Positions 37,390 through 46,766 are shown, counted from the stretch's first letter. The stretch: 64,000 nucleotides of DNA from Nonomuraea africana (GCF_014873535.1 NZ_JADBEF010000001.1:868001-932000), one strand, 5' to 3'. Notes: generated by a model not told the origin, from the sequence alone. Numbers and translations: made by a program.

Positions 37390-37748
37390 CACCCGGGGCT
37401 GGGGGCTCTGGCCGCCGCCAGATGAGATGACATGGGCACCCCTCCAATTCGCCCATGCCGTTTCCGCGCGTCCCGCCACACCCCCGGCTCCGGGCCCACC
37501 TCCTCCTTCGGCGCAGCCGTCTCCGCGAACCCGCGGGAGGACGCCTGCGGGCACCACTCAGGACGACGCCTCCAGGAACGCGCGCGAGAAGCGTGGAGGC
37601 CGGATGCTCAACCTGCGGCCACGCCTGCGGGGATCTCTGGGACGACGTCTGAGCGGCCGCCGCCACAGGGCGCAGGGATAGGCGTGTCCTTCCTGGGAAT
37701 GTCGGTAGGCCCGTGTATGAAGAGCGGGACGGAGGAGAGGAGAGCTCG
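37390..37748. other. Intergenic region without a recognised gene
   Basis: 359 bp with only poor overlapping frames. It contains related words (GGAGGACGCCTGC, GGACGACGCCTCC, GGGACGACGTCTG) suggesting a decayed repeat. The purine-rich GGAGGAGAGGAGAG before 37749 is the ribosome site of the VOC gene. Confidence 0.5.
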
Positions 37749-38129
37749 ATGTCGGGAATCGCACGGATGCGCTCGACCGTCCTGGACTGCGCCGACCCGC
37801 AACGGCTGGCCCGCTTCTATGCCGAGCTGGTCGGCTGGCAGGTCACGGGTGACGACGGCGACTGGGTGGTGGTCAGCGATGGCGGCCGCTTCCCTCGCCT
37901 GGCCTTCCAGCAGGTCGACGACTACCGTCCGCCCGCCTGGCCGAGCGCCGAGATGCCGCAGCAGTTCCACATCGACGTCACGGTCGACGATCTCGACAAG
38001 GCGGAGGAGCAGGTGCTGGCCATCGGCGCCACCAAGCACGACTTCCAGCCGAGCGAGGACGACGACTTCCGCGTCTTCCTCGACCCGGCCGGACACCCGT
38101 TCTGCCTCTGCGTCGCCGACGACGGCTGA
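37749..38129 (+). CDS. VOC-family protein (glyoxalase/dioxygenase fold)
   Basis: 126 residues, one VOC domain made of two beta-alpha-beta modules: RSTVLDCADPQRLARFYAELVGWQV and HIDVTVDDLDKAEEQVLAIGATK, ending DFRVFLDPAGHPFCLCV. Many relatives bind a metal and act on small electrophiles or bind drugs; which applies is unknown. ATG 37749 follows a long purine-rich ribosome site. Confidence 0.87.
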   Translation: MSGIARMRSTVLDCADPQRLARFYAELVGWQVTGDDGDWVVVSDGGRFPRLAFQQVDDYRPPAWPSAEMPQQFHIDVTVDDLDKAEEQVLAIGATKHDFQPSEDDDFRVFLDPAGHPFCLCVADDG

Positions 38130-38209
38130 CCCGACCCCGAAACCCGCACCCCAGGGCCAGAACTCCCCAGGAGCGAGCCCTGCGACCTGAGCTGCCCGCA
38201 CCCAGAGAC

Positions 38210-38395
38210 CCGAGGGCCGAACCCCCGAGCCCCACGGCGCCCGCTCCTGGTGACGCCGCACCCCATGAGCTGAGGGCCTGAGTCCAGGGTGTCCGTTTCC
38301 TGGGGGTGTGTGTTCCTCGGACCCGCGGGCTGAGGGCCCGAGCCCACGGGAGGAGGCGCGGCGATCCGAGGCCGGGGAGCCGAGGGTTGGAGCCC
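38210..38395. repeat. Degenerate ~60-bp tandem repeat (4 units)
   Basis: A 16-bp core (CTGAGGGCCCGAGCCC and variants) recurs at 38210, 38270, 38330 and 38380, that is, at intervals of 60, 60 and 50 bp, with weaker similarity in the spacers. It fills most of the gap between the VOC and GH3 genes; no gene is seen in it. Confidence 0.65.
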
Positions 38396-38512
38396 GGAGC
38401 CTGCGGTCGTGATCGCCGGTGGAGTGAGGTCTGTGATGCCGCTGTCTTGGAGTCGGGGATGTTGCCGCGGCCCGCCCGCCGTCCCAAGGGCTGCCCAGGA
38501 GGGCGCCCGCTG

Positions 38513-38611
38513 TCCCGAAGGTCAGTGGGCCGCCCCCGAAGACGCGTCTCCCGAAGGTCAGCGGGCCGCCCGGGAGTGAAGGCGCGTCTCCCGATAGGTC
38601 AGCGGGTCGCC
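38513..38611. repeat. Degenerate ~36-40-bp repeat crossing the 3' end of the GH3 gene
   Basis: TCCCGAAGGTCAGNGGGCCGCC recurs at 38513, 38549 and 38589. The third copy contains the stop codon of the GH3 gene, so repeat expansion reaches the coding end. Confidence 0.65.
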
Positions 38612-41601
38612 TGGGTCAGGAGGTCCACCGCCTTTCGGAGGTTGCCTGCCGCCAGCTCCCGATCCGCCACCGCCTGCAGGTCGAACCGCCGTCCGCCCGC
38701 CTGCGCGACATCCCTCGCCACCGACACCACCGCATCGTCCTGAGCGAACGTGTCGCTCCGCGAGCGCTCCAGCAGTGCCGCCGCCGCGCCCACCGAGCTC
38801 AGCACCACCCGGGCATCCCGCACCGCCCCGTCCGCCGTCCAGTTCCGCGCCGCCAGCGCGCCGCTCAGCGCCGCCGCGGCCGCCCTGGAAGCTCCGTCAC
38901 CCTTGGCGACCTGGTCGCGCACCGCCTTGAGCCGCGACCTCGCCTGGTCGGTCCGCAATCCCCAGCCGTAGGGGAAGAGCGGATCGTACGCGGCGTCACC
39001 CACGTTGAGCGGCAGCTGCTCGGCCGTACGGAACCAGGAGAAGGGCAGCCTGCCGGTGTACGGCACAGCCCCGAACAGCGGGTCGCTCACGCCCGCGCCC
39101 TCGGTGCCCGGCAGCCAGGACGCGACGACCGCCTCGACGCCCGAGAGGTCGCCCAGTGCGAGGGGCCTGCCCGAGACGACCAGGACGACGCACCTGAGTG
39201 CCGCGCACACCTTGTCGACGGCCGCGCGGTCGGCGGGGGACAGGTCGAGCGTGCGACCCTGGCGGCCGACGTCGCCGAAGCCCTCGGCGTACGGCGTCTC
39301 CCCCACGACCACCACGCCGACGTCGTGCCCCGCCATCGGCGCCGACGCGTCGGCCGAGTGGGTGACGGAGGCGGCGCGCCCGCGGACGCCCTGCAGGATC
39401 GTGGTGCCCTGGGTGATCGGCCCGGAGGAGCCCTGCCAGCTGATCGTCCACCCGCCGGCCTGGTTGCCGAGGTCGTCGGCGTTCGAGCCCGCCACGTAGA
39501 CCTTCGCGGAGGAGGGCAGGGGCAGCAGCCCGCCGTCGTTCTTCAGCAGCACCTGCGACTTCGCGGCGGCCGCGCGGGCCACCTCCCTGTGCTCGGCCGA
39601 GCCGACGTCGGGCAGGCCCGACCTGTCGGCGTACGGGTGCTCGAAGAGGCCGAGCTCGAACTTCTGGGTGAGGATGCGGGAGACCGCGTCGTCGATCCTG
39701 GACTGCGCGACCCGTCCCGCGGCGACCTCGGCGGTCAGCGTCTCGACGAAGCTGACGTAGGCGTAGGGCACCATGATCATGTCGAGCCCCGCGTTGATCG
39801 ACGTGCGCACGTCGCTGGGGTAGTCGCCGGGGATCTGGTCGATGGCCTGCCAGTCGCTGATCACGAAGCCCCTGAAGCCGAGCCTGCCCTTGAGCACGTC
39901 GGCGATCAGCTCCTTGTGGGCGTGCATCTTGGTGTCACCCACGCTGGAGAAGGACGGCATGACGGTGCCCACGCCGCGTCTGACCGCCTCGACGAACGGC
40001 GCGAGGTGGATCGCCTCGAGCTCGGCCCGGCTGCCGGTGAAGACGCCCTGGTCGATGGTGTAGTCGCCGGTGGTCGACGAGCCGAAGGCGGTGCCGCCGT
40101 CGGCGACGTAGTGCTTGGCGGTGGCCAGCACGCCGTTCTTCCGCAGCCCGTCCACGATCGTGGCCATCCGGGAGACGAGCCCGGGGTCCTCGCTGAAGGA
40201 CTCGTAGGCCCGGCCCCAGCGGTCGTCGCGCGACACGCACAGGCACGGCGCGAAGTTCCACGGGATGCCGGTGGCCCTGACCTCGTCGGCGGTGATCGCG
40301 CCGGTCCGCTCCACGAGCGCGGGGTCGCGGGTGGCGCCCAGGCCGACGTTGTGCGGGAAGATCGTCGCGCCGATCACGTTGTTGTGGCCGTGGACGGCGT
40401 CGACGCCGTAGATCAGCGGGATCTGCAGCCTGGTCTGCTGGGCGCGGAGCTGGTAGCCGTCCACCATGTCGGCCCAGCCCTTGGGCGTGTTGACGGCGGG
40501 CGCCGAGCCGCCGCCCGACAGCAGCGAGCCGAGCAGGTAGGTCGCGATGTCGTCCTGCTTGGCCAGCGCGCCGCGCTCGGCCTGCGTCATCTGGCCGATC
40601 TTCTCGGCCGGTGTCATGCGCGCCATCAGGTCGGCGACCCGCTGCTTCACGGGCTTGCGCGCGTCGAGGTACGGCAGGCCGTGCGCGTCGATCACCACGA
40701 CCGCGTCGTCGGCGGGCGGGGTGACGCCCTCACCCGACAGCACGATCGGGATGGTCTCGGCGACCTCGGCGTCGGAGTCGCCCTTCGTGGTGACCGTGAA
40801 CGACTTCACGGTTCCCGCGGGCGAGCCGGCCGGGAAGGTCAGCGTGCCCTCGGCGGGCGCGTAGTCCGCGCCCGCGGTCGCCGTACCGGAACCGGTCCGG
40901 TAGTGGACGGTCAGGTCAGTGGGCGGGACGGCGGAGATGGCCACGCCGACCTGGGCCGACCCCTTCTCCTTCACTGGATAGACCGGCGCGGTGGTGGTCA
41001 GGCGCACGGGGCGGGGCGGCGCGGTGCCGTACACCTGGACGTCATCCCACAGCAGCGTGCCGGAGGAGCCGGCGGGCAGGCGCATCGAGTAGCCCCACAT
41101 CGTCTCCAGGTCGAGCTGACCGTCGGTGGGCGCGCCGCCGGGCTGGTAGTCGCCGCGCCTGACGAAGTCTGCGAACTTCACCTCGATCCGCCGCCAGCCC
41201 GCCTCGGTGTCGGTGAACGACGACTCGAACAGCTCCGAGCTGCCCGGCCCGCCGCCGCCGTCCTTGATCTCGAAGAAGATCTTCTGCCCCGAGCCCGTGC
41301 CCTTCACCGAGAAGGCGAAGCCCTCGTAGGGCGTCCAGTCCTGGCCGGCCGGCAGGTCGTGCGACCAGCCGCCCCACTGGCTGACGTTGTAGACGGTCTT
41401 CAGCACGCGGCTGGTGTCGGTCTCGATGCTGAGCGTGGGGGTGGACGCGCCGTCGTTGCCCCAGGCGACGACGCCGGGTGGCAGCGTGTCGCTCTCGAAG
41501 TCGGTGACGGTCAGCGGGGCGGCCGCCTGTGCGGCCGGGACGAGGCAGGCGGATAAGAGGAGGGTGATCGCGCTGAGGGCGGCGATGCGTCGGGGGGTCA
41601 C
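38599..41601 (-). CDS. Secreted multidomain GH3 beta-glucosidase/exo-glucanase
   Basis: 1000 residues. Order: signal peptide (MTPRRIAALSAITLLLSACLVPAAQA; the LLSAC could also be a lipobox), a CBM11-like carbohydrate-binding domain (~30-205), a Calx-beta domain (~210-305), GH3 N-terminal barrel (VADLMARMTPAEKIGQMTQ through nucleophile loop GFVISDWQAID), GH3 C-domain (SQVLLKNDGGLLPLP), and a ~120-residue helical C-terminal extension. It should hydrolyse beta-glucan oligomers outside the cell. GTG 41601 is preceded by AGGAGG at 4 nt. A perfect LacI-type palindrome stands 15 bp upstream, so expression is probably sugar-induced. Confidence 0.92.
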   Translation of the reverse strand: MTPRRIAALSAITLLLSACLVPAAQAAAPLTVTDFESDTLPPGVVAWGNDGASTPTLSIETDTSRVLKTVYNVSQWGGWSHDLPAGQDWTPYEGFAFSVKGTGSGQKIFFEIKDGGGGPGSSELFESSFTDTEAGWRRIEVKFADFVRRGDYQPGGAPTDGQLDLETMWGYSMRLPAGSSGTLLWDDVQVYGTAPPRPVRLTTTAPVYPVKEKGSAQVGVAISAVPPTDLTVHYRTGSGTATAGADYAPAEGTLTFPAGSPAGTVKSFTVTTKGDSDAEVAETIPIVLSGEGVTPPADDAVVVIDAHGLPYLDARKPVKQRVADLMARMTPAEKIGQMTQAERGALAKQDDIATYLLGSLLSGGGSAPAVNTPKGWADMVDGYQLRAQQTRLQIPLIYGVDAVHGHNNVIGATIFPHNVGLGATRDPALVERTGAITADEVRATGIPWNFAPCLCVSRDDRWGRAYESFSEDPGLVSRMATIVDGLRKNGVLATAKHYVADGGTAFGSSTTGDYTIDQGVFTGSRAELEAIHLAPFVEAVRRGVGTVMPSFSSVGDTKMHAHKELIADVLKGRLGFRGFVISDWQAIDQIPGDYPSDVRTSINAGLDMIMVPYAYVSFVETLTAEVAAGRVAQSRIDDAVSRILTQKFELGLFEHPYADRSGLPDVGSAEHREVARAAAAKSQVLLKNDGGLLPLPSSAKVYVAGSNADDLGNQAGGWTISWQGSSGPITQGTTILQGVRGRAASVTHSADASAPMAGHDVGVVVVGETPYAEGFGDVGRQGRTLDLSPADRAAVDKVCAALRCVVLVVSGRPLALGDLSGVEAVVASWLPGTEGAGVSDPLFGAVPYTGRLPFSWFRTAEQLPLNVGDAAYDPLFPYGWGLRTDQARSRLKAVRDQVAKGDGASRAAAAALSGALAARNWTADGAVRDARVVLSSVGAAAALLERSRSDTFAQDDAVVSVARDVAQAGGRRFDLQAVADRELAAGNLRKAVDLLTQATR

Positions 41602-41616
41602 TGCGCCTCCTGAAGA

Positions 41617-41632
41617 AAGAGAGCGCTCTCTT
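41617..41632. promoter_or_regulatory. LacI-type operator upstream of the secreted GH3 gene
   Basis: AAGAGAGCGCTCTCTT, a perfect 16-bp palindrome with central CG, 15 bp before the GTG start codon. Actinobacterial LacI repressors of glycosidase genes bind sites of this form (GAGAGCGCTCTC core). Confidence 0.82.
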
Positions 41633-41669
41633 GAGCGCACCATCCCGAATTCAAGGCGTGCGGGTCTGT

Positions 41670-42079
41670 TCACGTCAAGGCGTTCTTCCCGATCACGTCG
41701 CGCAGCCAGAGCGCGCTCTCCTCGGGGGTACGGCGCCGCGTCGCGTAGTCGACGTGCACGATGCCGAATCTGGGCACGTAGCCACGGGCCCACTCGAAGT
41801 TGTCGAGGAACGACCAGACCAGGAATCCGGTCAGCGGGACGCCCGCCGCGATGGCCCGGTGCGCGGTCAGGTGGTCGCGCAGGAAGACCAGTCCATGGCC
41901 GTGCGTGGGCCGTCGGGCTCGGGGCAGCCGACGCCCTCGCTGCCGTGGAAGGCGGGGAGGAGATCCTCGGGGTAGGAGCCGCGCAGCACCGGCTCGAGGA
42001 ACAGGCGGTTGGGCAGGCCGTCGATCCGGCGCGCCGCATCCCCCTCGCCGATGGCCGGCGAGAGGTTGAGTGATCGGAG
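41670..42079 (-). pseudogene. GH1 beta-glucosidase remnant
   Basis: The minus strand encodes two GH1 fragments in different frames. The upstream part (from 42070: LNLSPAIGEGDAARRIDG, then LPNRLFLEPVLRGSYPEDLL) resembles the middle of GH1 and runs into a stop at 41867. The downstream part (DHLTAHRAIAAGVPLTGFLVWSFLDNFEWARGYVPRFGIVHVDY, then RRTPEESALWLRDVIG) is the GH1 C-terminus ending at 41670. The N-terminus and the segment with the ENG nucleophile are missing. It lies just upstream of the intact GH3 gene on the same strand, so it was probably part of the same sugar operon before a deletion. Confidence 0.85.
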
Positions 42080-42089
42080 CTGCGCCTTA

Positions 42090-42104
42090 TTTCATTGCAT
42101 GAAA
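42090..42104. repeat. Small inverted repeat at the pseudogene boundary
   Basis: TTTCAT and ATGAAA arms around TGC. The TTTCA..TGAAA form resembles the sites upstream of the SDR gene (33464-33552), but may be coincidental. Confidence 0.35.
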
Positions 42105-42117
42105 CAGCGTGGGAGCC

Positions 42118-42143
42118 CCGAGGGCCCCCGCGGGGACCCTCGG
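42118..42143 (-). terminator. Terminator of parC
   Basis: CCGAGGG / CCCTCGG stem with inner CCCC/GGGG pairing, 8 bp beyond the parC stop. Confidence 0.7.
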
Positions 42144-42150
42144 CGCGTCG

Positions 42151-44655
42151 TCAGGAGGACTGCTGGGGCGGCTCGGTGACGGGCGACTCCTCGGAGAGCG
42201 CCCTGAGCGCCCCGCCCACCGCGGCGATTGTGTGCGTCAGGCGCAACCCCGACCCGTCGCGCTTGCTGACCTCGTCGGGCAGCGGCACGGGCTTGCCGAC
42301 CGCAGAGACCGCCTTGGCGGGAGCCGGCCCCGCCCACGCCAGCAGCAGCACGTCCTCGCCCTTGAGGAAGCGCTGCGCGCGCACCCCGCCGGTGGCCCTG
42401 CCCTTGGCGGGGAACTCGGCGTAGTCGGAGACCTTGCCGCCGCCGACCTGTGTGCCGGGCAGCGCCGTGGACGAGCCCGCGATGGTCACCACCTGCGAGG
42501 GACGGGAGGGGTCCACCGCGCCGAACCAGATCACCGCGGCCCCGTCGTCGAGCCTGATGCCCGCCATGCCGCCCGCGGGCCGTCCCTGCGGTCGCACCGC
42601 GGAGGCCGGATAGCGAAGCAGCTGCGCGTCGGAGGTGATGAACACCAGGTCGTGCTCCTCCGACTCGAGCTCGACCGCGCCCACCACGCTGTCGCCGTCC
42701 TTCAGCCCGATGACCTCGAAGTCGTCCCTGTTGGCCGGATAGTCGGGCACCACCCGCTTCACCACCCCCTGTGCGGTGCCCAGTGCCAGGCCGGGGCCTG
42801 AGGGGTCGCACGAGCCCAGGCCCACCACGACCTCGTTCGGCTCCAGCGAGACGTACTCGGCGATCGGGTGCCCGCCGGACAGCGACGGCGGGTTGGCCGA
42901 GGGTGGCAGCGTCGGCAGGTCCACCACGTTCACGCGGATCATGCGGCCCTGCGAGGTGACCACGCCCACATCGCCCCTGACCGAGCTGCGCACCGCCGAC
43001 ACCAGCACGTCGTGGGCGGCGCGCTCGGCCCCGCCCGCCAGCGGCGAGTCGTCGGTCGTGCGGGCCAGCAGCCCGGTCGACGACAGCAGCACCAGGCAGG
43101 GGTCGTCGGGCACCTCCAGCGTGACCGCGGCGCTGCGCGTGACGCCCGAGGCCTCGAGCAGCACCGTGCGGCGCGGCGTGCCGTACTGCTTGGCCACGTC
43201 GGCCAGCTCGCCGGAGACCACCTGGCGCAGGCGGGTGTCGGAGGAGAGGATCTCGGACAGCTCGGCGATCTCCCGCGAGAGCGTTTCCTTCTCGCGGTCG
43301 AGCTCGAGCTTGTCGAAGCGGGTCAGGCGGCGCAACGGCGTGTCGAGGATGTAGGCGGCCTGGATCTCCGACAGGTCGAAGACCTCCATCAGGCGGGTAC
43401 GCGCCTGCGCGGAGTCGTCGCTCGAGCGGATGACCTGGATGACCTCGTCGATGTTGAGCAGCGCGACGATGAGGCCGTCGACCAGGTGCAGGCGCTCCTC
43501 GCGCTTGCGCTTGCGGAACTCGGACCTGCGCCGGACCACCTCGAGGCGGTGCTCGACGTAGACCGTCAGCAGCTCGCGCAGGCCCAGCGTGCGGGGCTCG
43601 CCGTCGACCAGCGCGACGTTGTTGATGCCGAAGGTCTCCTCCATCGGCGTGAGCCGGTAGAGCTCCTCCAGCACGGCCTCGGGGATGAAGCCGTTCTTGA
43701 TCTCGATGACCAGGCGCAGGCCCTTGTGCCGGTCGGTGAGGTCCTTCAGGTCGGCGATGCCCAGGAGCTTCTTGGCGTTGACCAGCTCCTTGATCTTGGC
43801 GATGACGCGCTCGGGGCCGACGTTGAAGGGCAGCTCGGTGACGACGATGCCCCTGCGTCGCGGGGTGATCTGCTCGACCGCGCACTTGGCGCGCATCCTG
43901 AACGTGCCCCGGCCGCTCTCGTAGGCGTCGCGGATGCCCTGCAGGCCGATGATCGAGCCGCCGGTCGGCAGGTCGGGGCCCGGCACGAACTTCATCAGCT
44001 CGTCGAGGGTGGCGTCGGGCTTCTTGATCAGGTGGCGGGCCGCCGCGATGACCTCGACGAGGTTGTGCGGGGCCATGTTGGTCGCCATGCCGACCGCGAT
44101 GCCGGTCGTGCCGTTGACCAGGAGGTTCGGGAAGGCCGACGGCAGGACCGTGGGCTCGGTCTCCTGGCCGTCGTAGTTGGGCTTGAAGTCGACGGTGTCC
44201 TCGTCGATCGACTGCACCATCAGCATCGCCGCGGGCGCGAGCCTGGCCTCGGTGTACCGCATGGCGGCGGGCAGGTCGTCGGGAGAGCCGAAGTTGCCGT
44301 GGCCGTCGACCAGCGGGATGCGCATCGAGAACGGCTGCGCGCAGCGCACCAGCGCGTCGTAGATGGCGGTGTCGCCGTGGGGGTGGAGCTTGCCCATCAC
44401 GTCGCCCACGACGCGCGAGGACTTCACGTGCCCGCGGTCTGGCCGCAGGCCCATCTCGCTCATGGAGTAGAGGATGCGGCGCTGGACGGGCTTGAGCCCG
44501 TCGCGCGCGTCGGGCAGCGCGCGCTGGTAGATCACCGAGTAGGCGTACTCGAGGAAACTGGTGCGCATCTCGGCGGAAACGTCGATGTCGACGATCCGCT
44601 CCTCGAAGTCCTCGTCAGGAGGGGGTGTGGTCGTCCGTCGGGGCATGTCGAACAT
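42151..44655 (-). CDS. parC: DNA topoisomerase IV subunit A / second gyrase A-type subunit (ParC)
   Basis: 834 residues. The breakage-reunion domain has the catalytic tyrosine Y134 in [10 protein letters not shown] and a quinolone-determining region [14 protein letters not shown] with Thr at the Ser83-equivalent position. The C-terminal beta-pinwheel lacks a canonical gyrase QRRGGKG box and instead shows [14 protein letters not shown], which fits a topoisomerase-IV-like rather than supercoiling enzyme. It works with ParE at 29522-31576, which faces it from 10.6 kb away. ATG 44646 (MPRRTTT) is an equally good start. The gene is last in a minus-strand series after TAP-like hydrolase and GNAT genes. 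Confidence 0.94.
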   Translation of the reverse strand: MFDMPRRTTTPPPDEDFEERIVDIDVSAEMRTSFLEYAYSVIYQRALPDARDGLKPVQRRILYSMSEMGLRPDRGHVKSSRVVGDVMGKLHPHGDTAIYDALVRCAQPFSMRIPLVDGHGNFGSPDDLPAAMRYTEARLAPAAMLMVQSIDEDTVDFKPNYDGQETEPTVLPSAFPNLLVNGTTGIAVGMATNMAPHNLVEVIAAARHLIKKPDATLDELMKFVPGPDLPTGGSIIGLQGIRDAYESGRGTFRMRAKCAVEQITPRRRGIVVTELPFNVGPERVIAKIKELVNAKKLLGIADLKDLTDRHKGLRLVIEIKNGFIPEAVLEELYRLTPMEETFGINNVALVDGEPRTLGLRELLTVYVEHRLEVVRRRSEFRKRKREERLHLVDGLIVALLNIDEVIQVIRSSDDSAQARTRLMEVFDLSEIQAAYILDTPLRRLTRFDKLELDREKETLSREIAELSEILSSDTRLRQVVSGELADVAKQYGTPRRTVLLEASGVTRSAAVTLEVPDDPCLVLLSSTGLLARTTDDSPLAGGAERAAHDVLVSAVRSSVRGDVGVVTSQGRMIRVNVVDLPTLPPSANPPSLSGGHPIAEYVSLEPNEVVVGLGSCDPSGPGLALGTAQGVVKRVVPDYPANRDDFEVIGLKDGDSVVGAVELESEEHDLVFITSDAQLLRYPASAVRPQGRPAGGMAGIRLDDGAAVIWFGAVDPSRPSQVVTIAGSSTALPGTQVGGGKVSDYAEFPAKGRATGGVRAQRFLKGEDVLLLAWAGPAPAKAVSAVGKPVPLPDEVSKRDGSGLRLTHTIAAVGGALRALSEESPVTEPPQQSS

Positions 44656-44732
44656 TGTGCCGAAGAATCTCGGGTGCCCGCGACACCGCTGCCCCTTTGT
44701 ACGGCTTGCACCCTGTCATGATCGGCTCGCGG

Positions 44733-45302
44733 TCACGGCCTGGCGCCGGGCCACGGTCCCGGTGTCGTGCCCTCGTCCACGTCGCCAGGCTCGTCGCGCT
44801 TCTCGTCGTAGACCTCGAAGCCCCTCGCCCGATAGTTGGCCAGCGCGGCCGGGCCGTCCAGCGAGCAGGTGTGCACCCAGACGCGCCGGGTCTCCGGCAG
44901 GGACGGCCAGCGGGTGGCCAGGTCCCACGCGCGTGCCGTGCCGGAGGACAGCAGGTGGCCGCCCACGCCGCCGCCCATGGCGTACGGCAGCAGCCCGAAG
45001 TAGGCGATCTCCACCTGCGCCCCCGGCTGTGGGTCCAGCTCGACGTAGCCGGCCGGGGTGCCCCGGTGCCAGGCGACCCACGTCTCGACGCCGGGCCTGG
45101 TCAGGTAGGTCATCCACTGGTCGTAGGTCCAGGAGAGCCGGTCGGTCCACTGCCAGTCGCCGCCGACCGCGGTGTAGAGGAAGCGGCTGAACTCCGGCGA
45201 GGGCACCTCGGCCCTGACCACCTCGACCGGCAGCCGGGGTGGTCGCGCGGGGACCAGCGCGCCGGGCGAGCGCTGCTCCAGGTACCAGGTGATGACGTCC
45301 AC
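44733..45302 (-). CDS. GNAT-family N-acetyltransferase
   Basis: 189 residues with a GNAT fold: EIAYFGLLPYAMGGGVGGHLLSSGTARAWDL carries the acetyl-CoA-binding turn, and VWVHTCSLDGPAALANYRARGFEVYDEK is the closing motif. The N-terminal RFLYTAVGGDWQWTDRLSWTYDQW stretch is shared by a conserved actinobacterial subgroup of unknown substrate. It starts 10 nt after the TAP-like gene's stop and ends 77 bp before parC. Confidence 0.88.
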   Translation of the reverse strand: MDVITWYLEQRSPGALVPARPPRLPVEVVRAEVPSPEFSRFLYTAVGGDWQWTDRLSWTYDQWMTYLTRPGVETWVAWHRGTPAGYVELDPQPGAQVEIAYFGLLPYAMGGGVGGHLLSSGTARAWDLATRWPSLPETRRVWVHTCSLDGPAALANYRARGFEVYDEKRDEPGDVDEGTTPGPWPGARP

Positions 45303-45312
45303 GTGGGCTATT

Positions 45313-46650
45313 TCAGCACGTCGTGCCCGGTGCGGGGACCACCAGGTCGGTCAGGTAGCGGTTGAGGTGCCCGCGGGCGCACTCGTTGGCGGCGTACAGG
45401 GTGTGCCCCGGCCCCTCGTGCCTGACCAGGCCGCTGCCCGGCACCTGCGCCAGCACCCTGGCCACCGCGTCGGACTCGCCCCACGCGCCCGCGCCGACCA
45501 GCGGCGGCAGGCCCTTCGGCAGCGGGGCGGGCGGGTTGGTCACCCCTGCGGGCCAGCCCACGCAGTTCAGCGTCGCCGTGGCCATCGTGCCCGCCGTCCC
45601 CGTGTTCGGCGCGATCCTGTTCAGGCGGGCGACGGTCGTGGCCATCTCCTTGCGGCCGGCGAAACGCGGCCAGTCGGTGCACTCGGTGACGCCGGTGGCG
45701 GCGTCGGGGAAGCGCAGGCCGCGGGCGGGGGCGAAGCCGGAGGCGTCGCCGCGGGCGGCCTTGGTGATCGCCTCGGCCAGCGCACTCCATCCCTTCGGCC
45801 CCTGCCGGACGAAGGACTGGGCCAGCCCCTGCAGGTCGCGGCCGTCGTAGGCGAGGCCTGCCCCCGCGGGGATCGGGCTGCGGTCGGCCTTGGCGACCAG
45901 CTTCTGCCAGAAGGCGGGACGGCAGGCCTCGCTCTCGCAGGAGGCGAAATAGCGGCCCATGGCCTGCTCGTTCTGCAGGGCGGTCAGCTCCAGTTCCCTG
46001 CTCCAGTCGGCGGCGCTGTGGTTCCAGGTGCCGTCCAGCACCATGGCGCGCACCTTGCCGGGGAAGAGCCTGGCGTAGGCCTGGCCGTAGAACCCGGCGT
46101 AGGAGGCGCCATAGAAGGTGAGCTTGGGCTCGCCGATGGCCTTCCTGATCGCCTCCATGTCCCTGGCGTGGTCGGCCGAGCTCATGTTGGCGAACAGCTC
46201 GGGGTCGCTGCTCCTGCAGGGCTCGGCCAGGCCGCGGTTGAGGTCGGCGAGCCTGGCGAAGTCGGCGTCGTCCTCGGGGAAGGCGGGGATCGGCACGCGC
46301 GTCCACGTGCACGGCAGGGCGGTGCTGGTGCCCTGGACCTGCTTGCCGTAGCCGCGGGTGTCCCAGGTGACGATGTTCATCCGTTTCCGCAGCTCGGCCC
46401 ACATCTGGGGCATGGTCTCCGTCAGCAGGATGCCGGGCGCGCCCGGGCCGCCGTAGGCGATCAGCACCGAGCCCTCGGCCTTGCCTGTGGCGGGCAGCCG
46501 TCCGACCTTGAGGGTGATCGCGCGCCCTTCGGGCCTGTCCCAGTCGACGGGCACGCTCACCTCCGAGATCTCCATCTTCTCCGTGGGGGCGGGCGAGGGG
46601 GAGGGAGCCGGGCTCATCAGCGCGAGGGCCAGCGCGAGGTGTGTGATCAT
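45313..46650 (-). CDS. TAP-like secreted alpha/beta hydrolase (tripeptidyl aminopeptidase family)
   Basis: 445 residues from ATG 46650. The N-terminus is hydrophobic (MITHLALALALMSPAPSP) and followed by Pro/Ser, so it is probably exported. The alpha/beta hydrolase core shows YGGPGAPG (oxyanion HGGPG-type), the nucleophile FYGASYAGFYG, and the C-terminal TAP-like block ending EGPGHTLYAANECA with the catalytic histidine. Relatives remove tripeptides or hydrolyse esters. An in-frame ATG at 46686 overlaps the palindrome at 46685-46702 and is less likely. Divergent from the TauD gene. Confidence 0.85.
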   Translation of the reverse strand: MITHLALALALMSPAPSPSPAPTEKMEISEVSVPVDWDRPEGRAITLKVGRLPATGKAEGSVLIAYGGPGAPGILLTETMPQMWAELRKRMNIVTWDTRGYGKQVQGTSTALPCTWTRVPIPAFPEDDADFARLADLNRGLAEPCRSSDPELFANMSSADHARDMEAIRKAIGEPKLTFYGASYAGFYGQAYARLFPGKVRAMVLDGTWNHSAADWSRELELTALQNEQAMGRYFASCESEACRPAFWQKLVAKADRSPIPAGAGLAYDGRDLQGLAQSFVRQGPKGWSALAEAITKAARGDASGFAPARGLRFPDAATGVTECTDWPRFAGRKEMATTVARLNRIAPNTGTAGTMATATLNCVGWPAGVTNPPAPLPKGLPPLVGAGAWGESDAVARVLAQVPGSGLVRHEGPGHTLYAANECARGHLNRYLTDLVVPAPGTTC

Positions 46651-46684
46651 GCCGACCAGGCTCCCGGCTCCCCGATCGCCGCGC

Positions 46685-46702
46685 ATCAGACCACGGTCTG
46701 AT
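46685..46702. promoter_or_regulatory. Palindrome 1 between TAP-like and TauD genes
   Basis: Arms ATCAGACC / GGTCTGAT (8 bp, perfect) around AC. The TGGTCTGA half-site is like GntR-type operators. Confidence 0.6.
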
Positions 46703-46709
46703 CCGCGAC

Positions 46710-46739
46710 TTGACCAAGCAATTGCTTGGCAAGTACGTT
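46710..46739 (+). promoter_or_regulatory. Promoter of the TauD gene with palindrome 2 in its spacer
   Basis: TTGACC (46710-46715), 18 bp, TACGTT (46734-46739). A perfect 16-bp palindrome CCAAGCAATTGCTTGG (46714-46729) overlaps the -35 box and fills the spacer, a classic repressor arrangement. Confidence 0.65.
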
Positions 46740-46766
46740 CCGTGCAGAGGAGACCCTGGAGGCGTC

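Noticed and set aside
37432..38190. 252-residue plus-strand frame overlapping the VOC gene
   Set aside because: Arg/Pro/Ser-rich shadow frame; the VOC domain is in another frame with a good ribosome site.
38210..38611. CRISPR array
   Set aside because: Repeats are degenerate, of differing length, and there are no unique spacers of constant length or cas genes.
42090..42104. Attachment site at the parC / GH1 remnant boundary
   Set aside because: The small inverted repeat has no second copy flanking the accessory block and there is no integrase gene.
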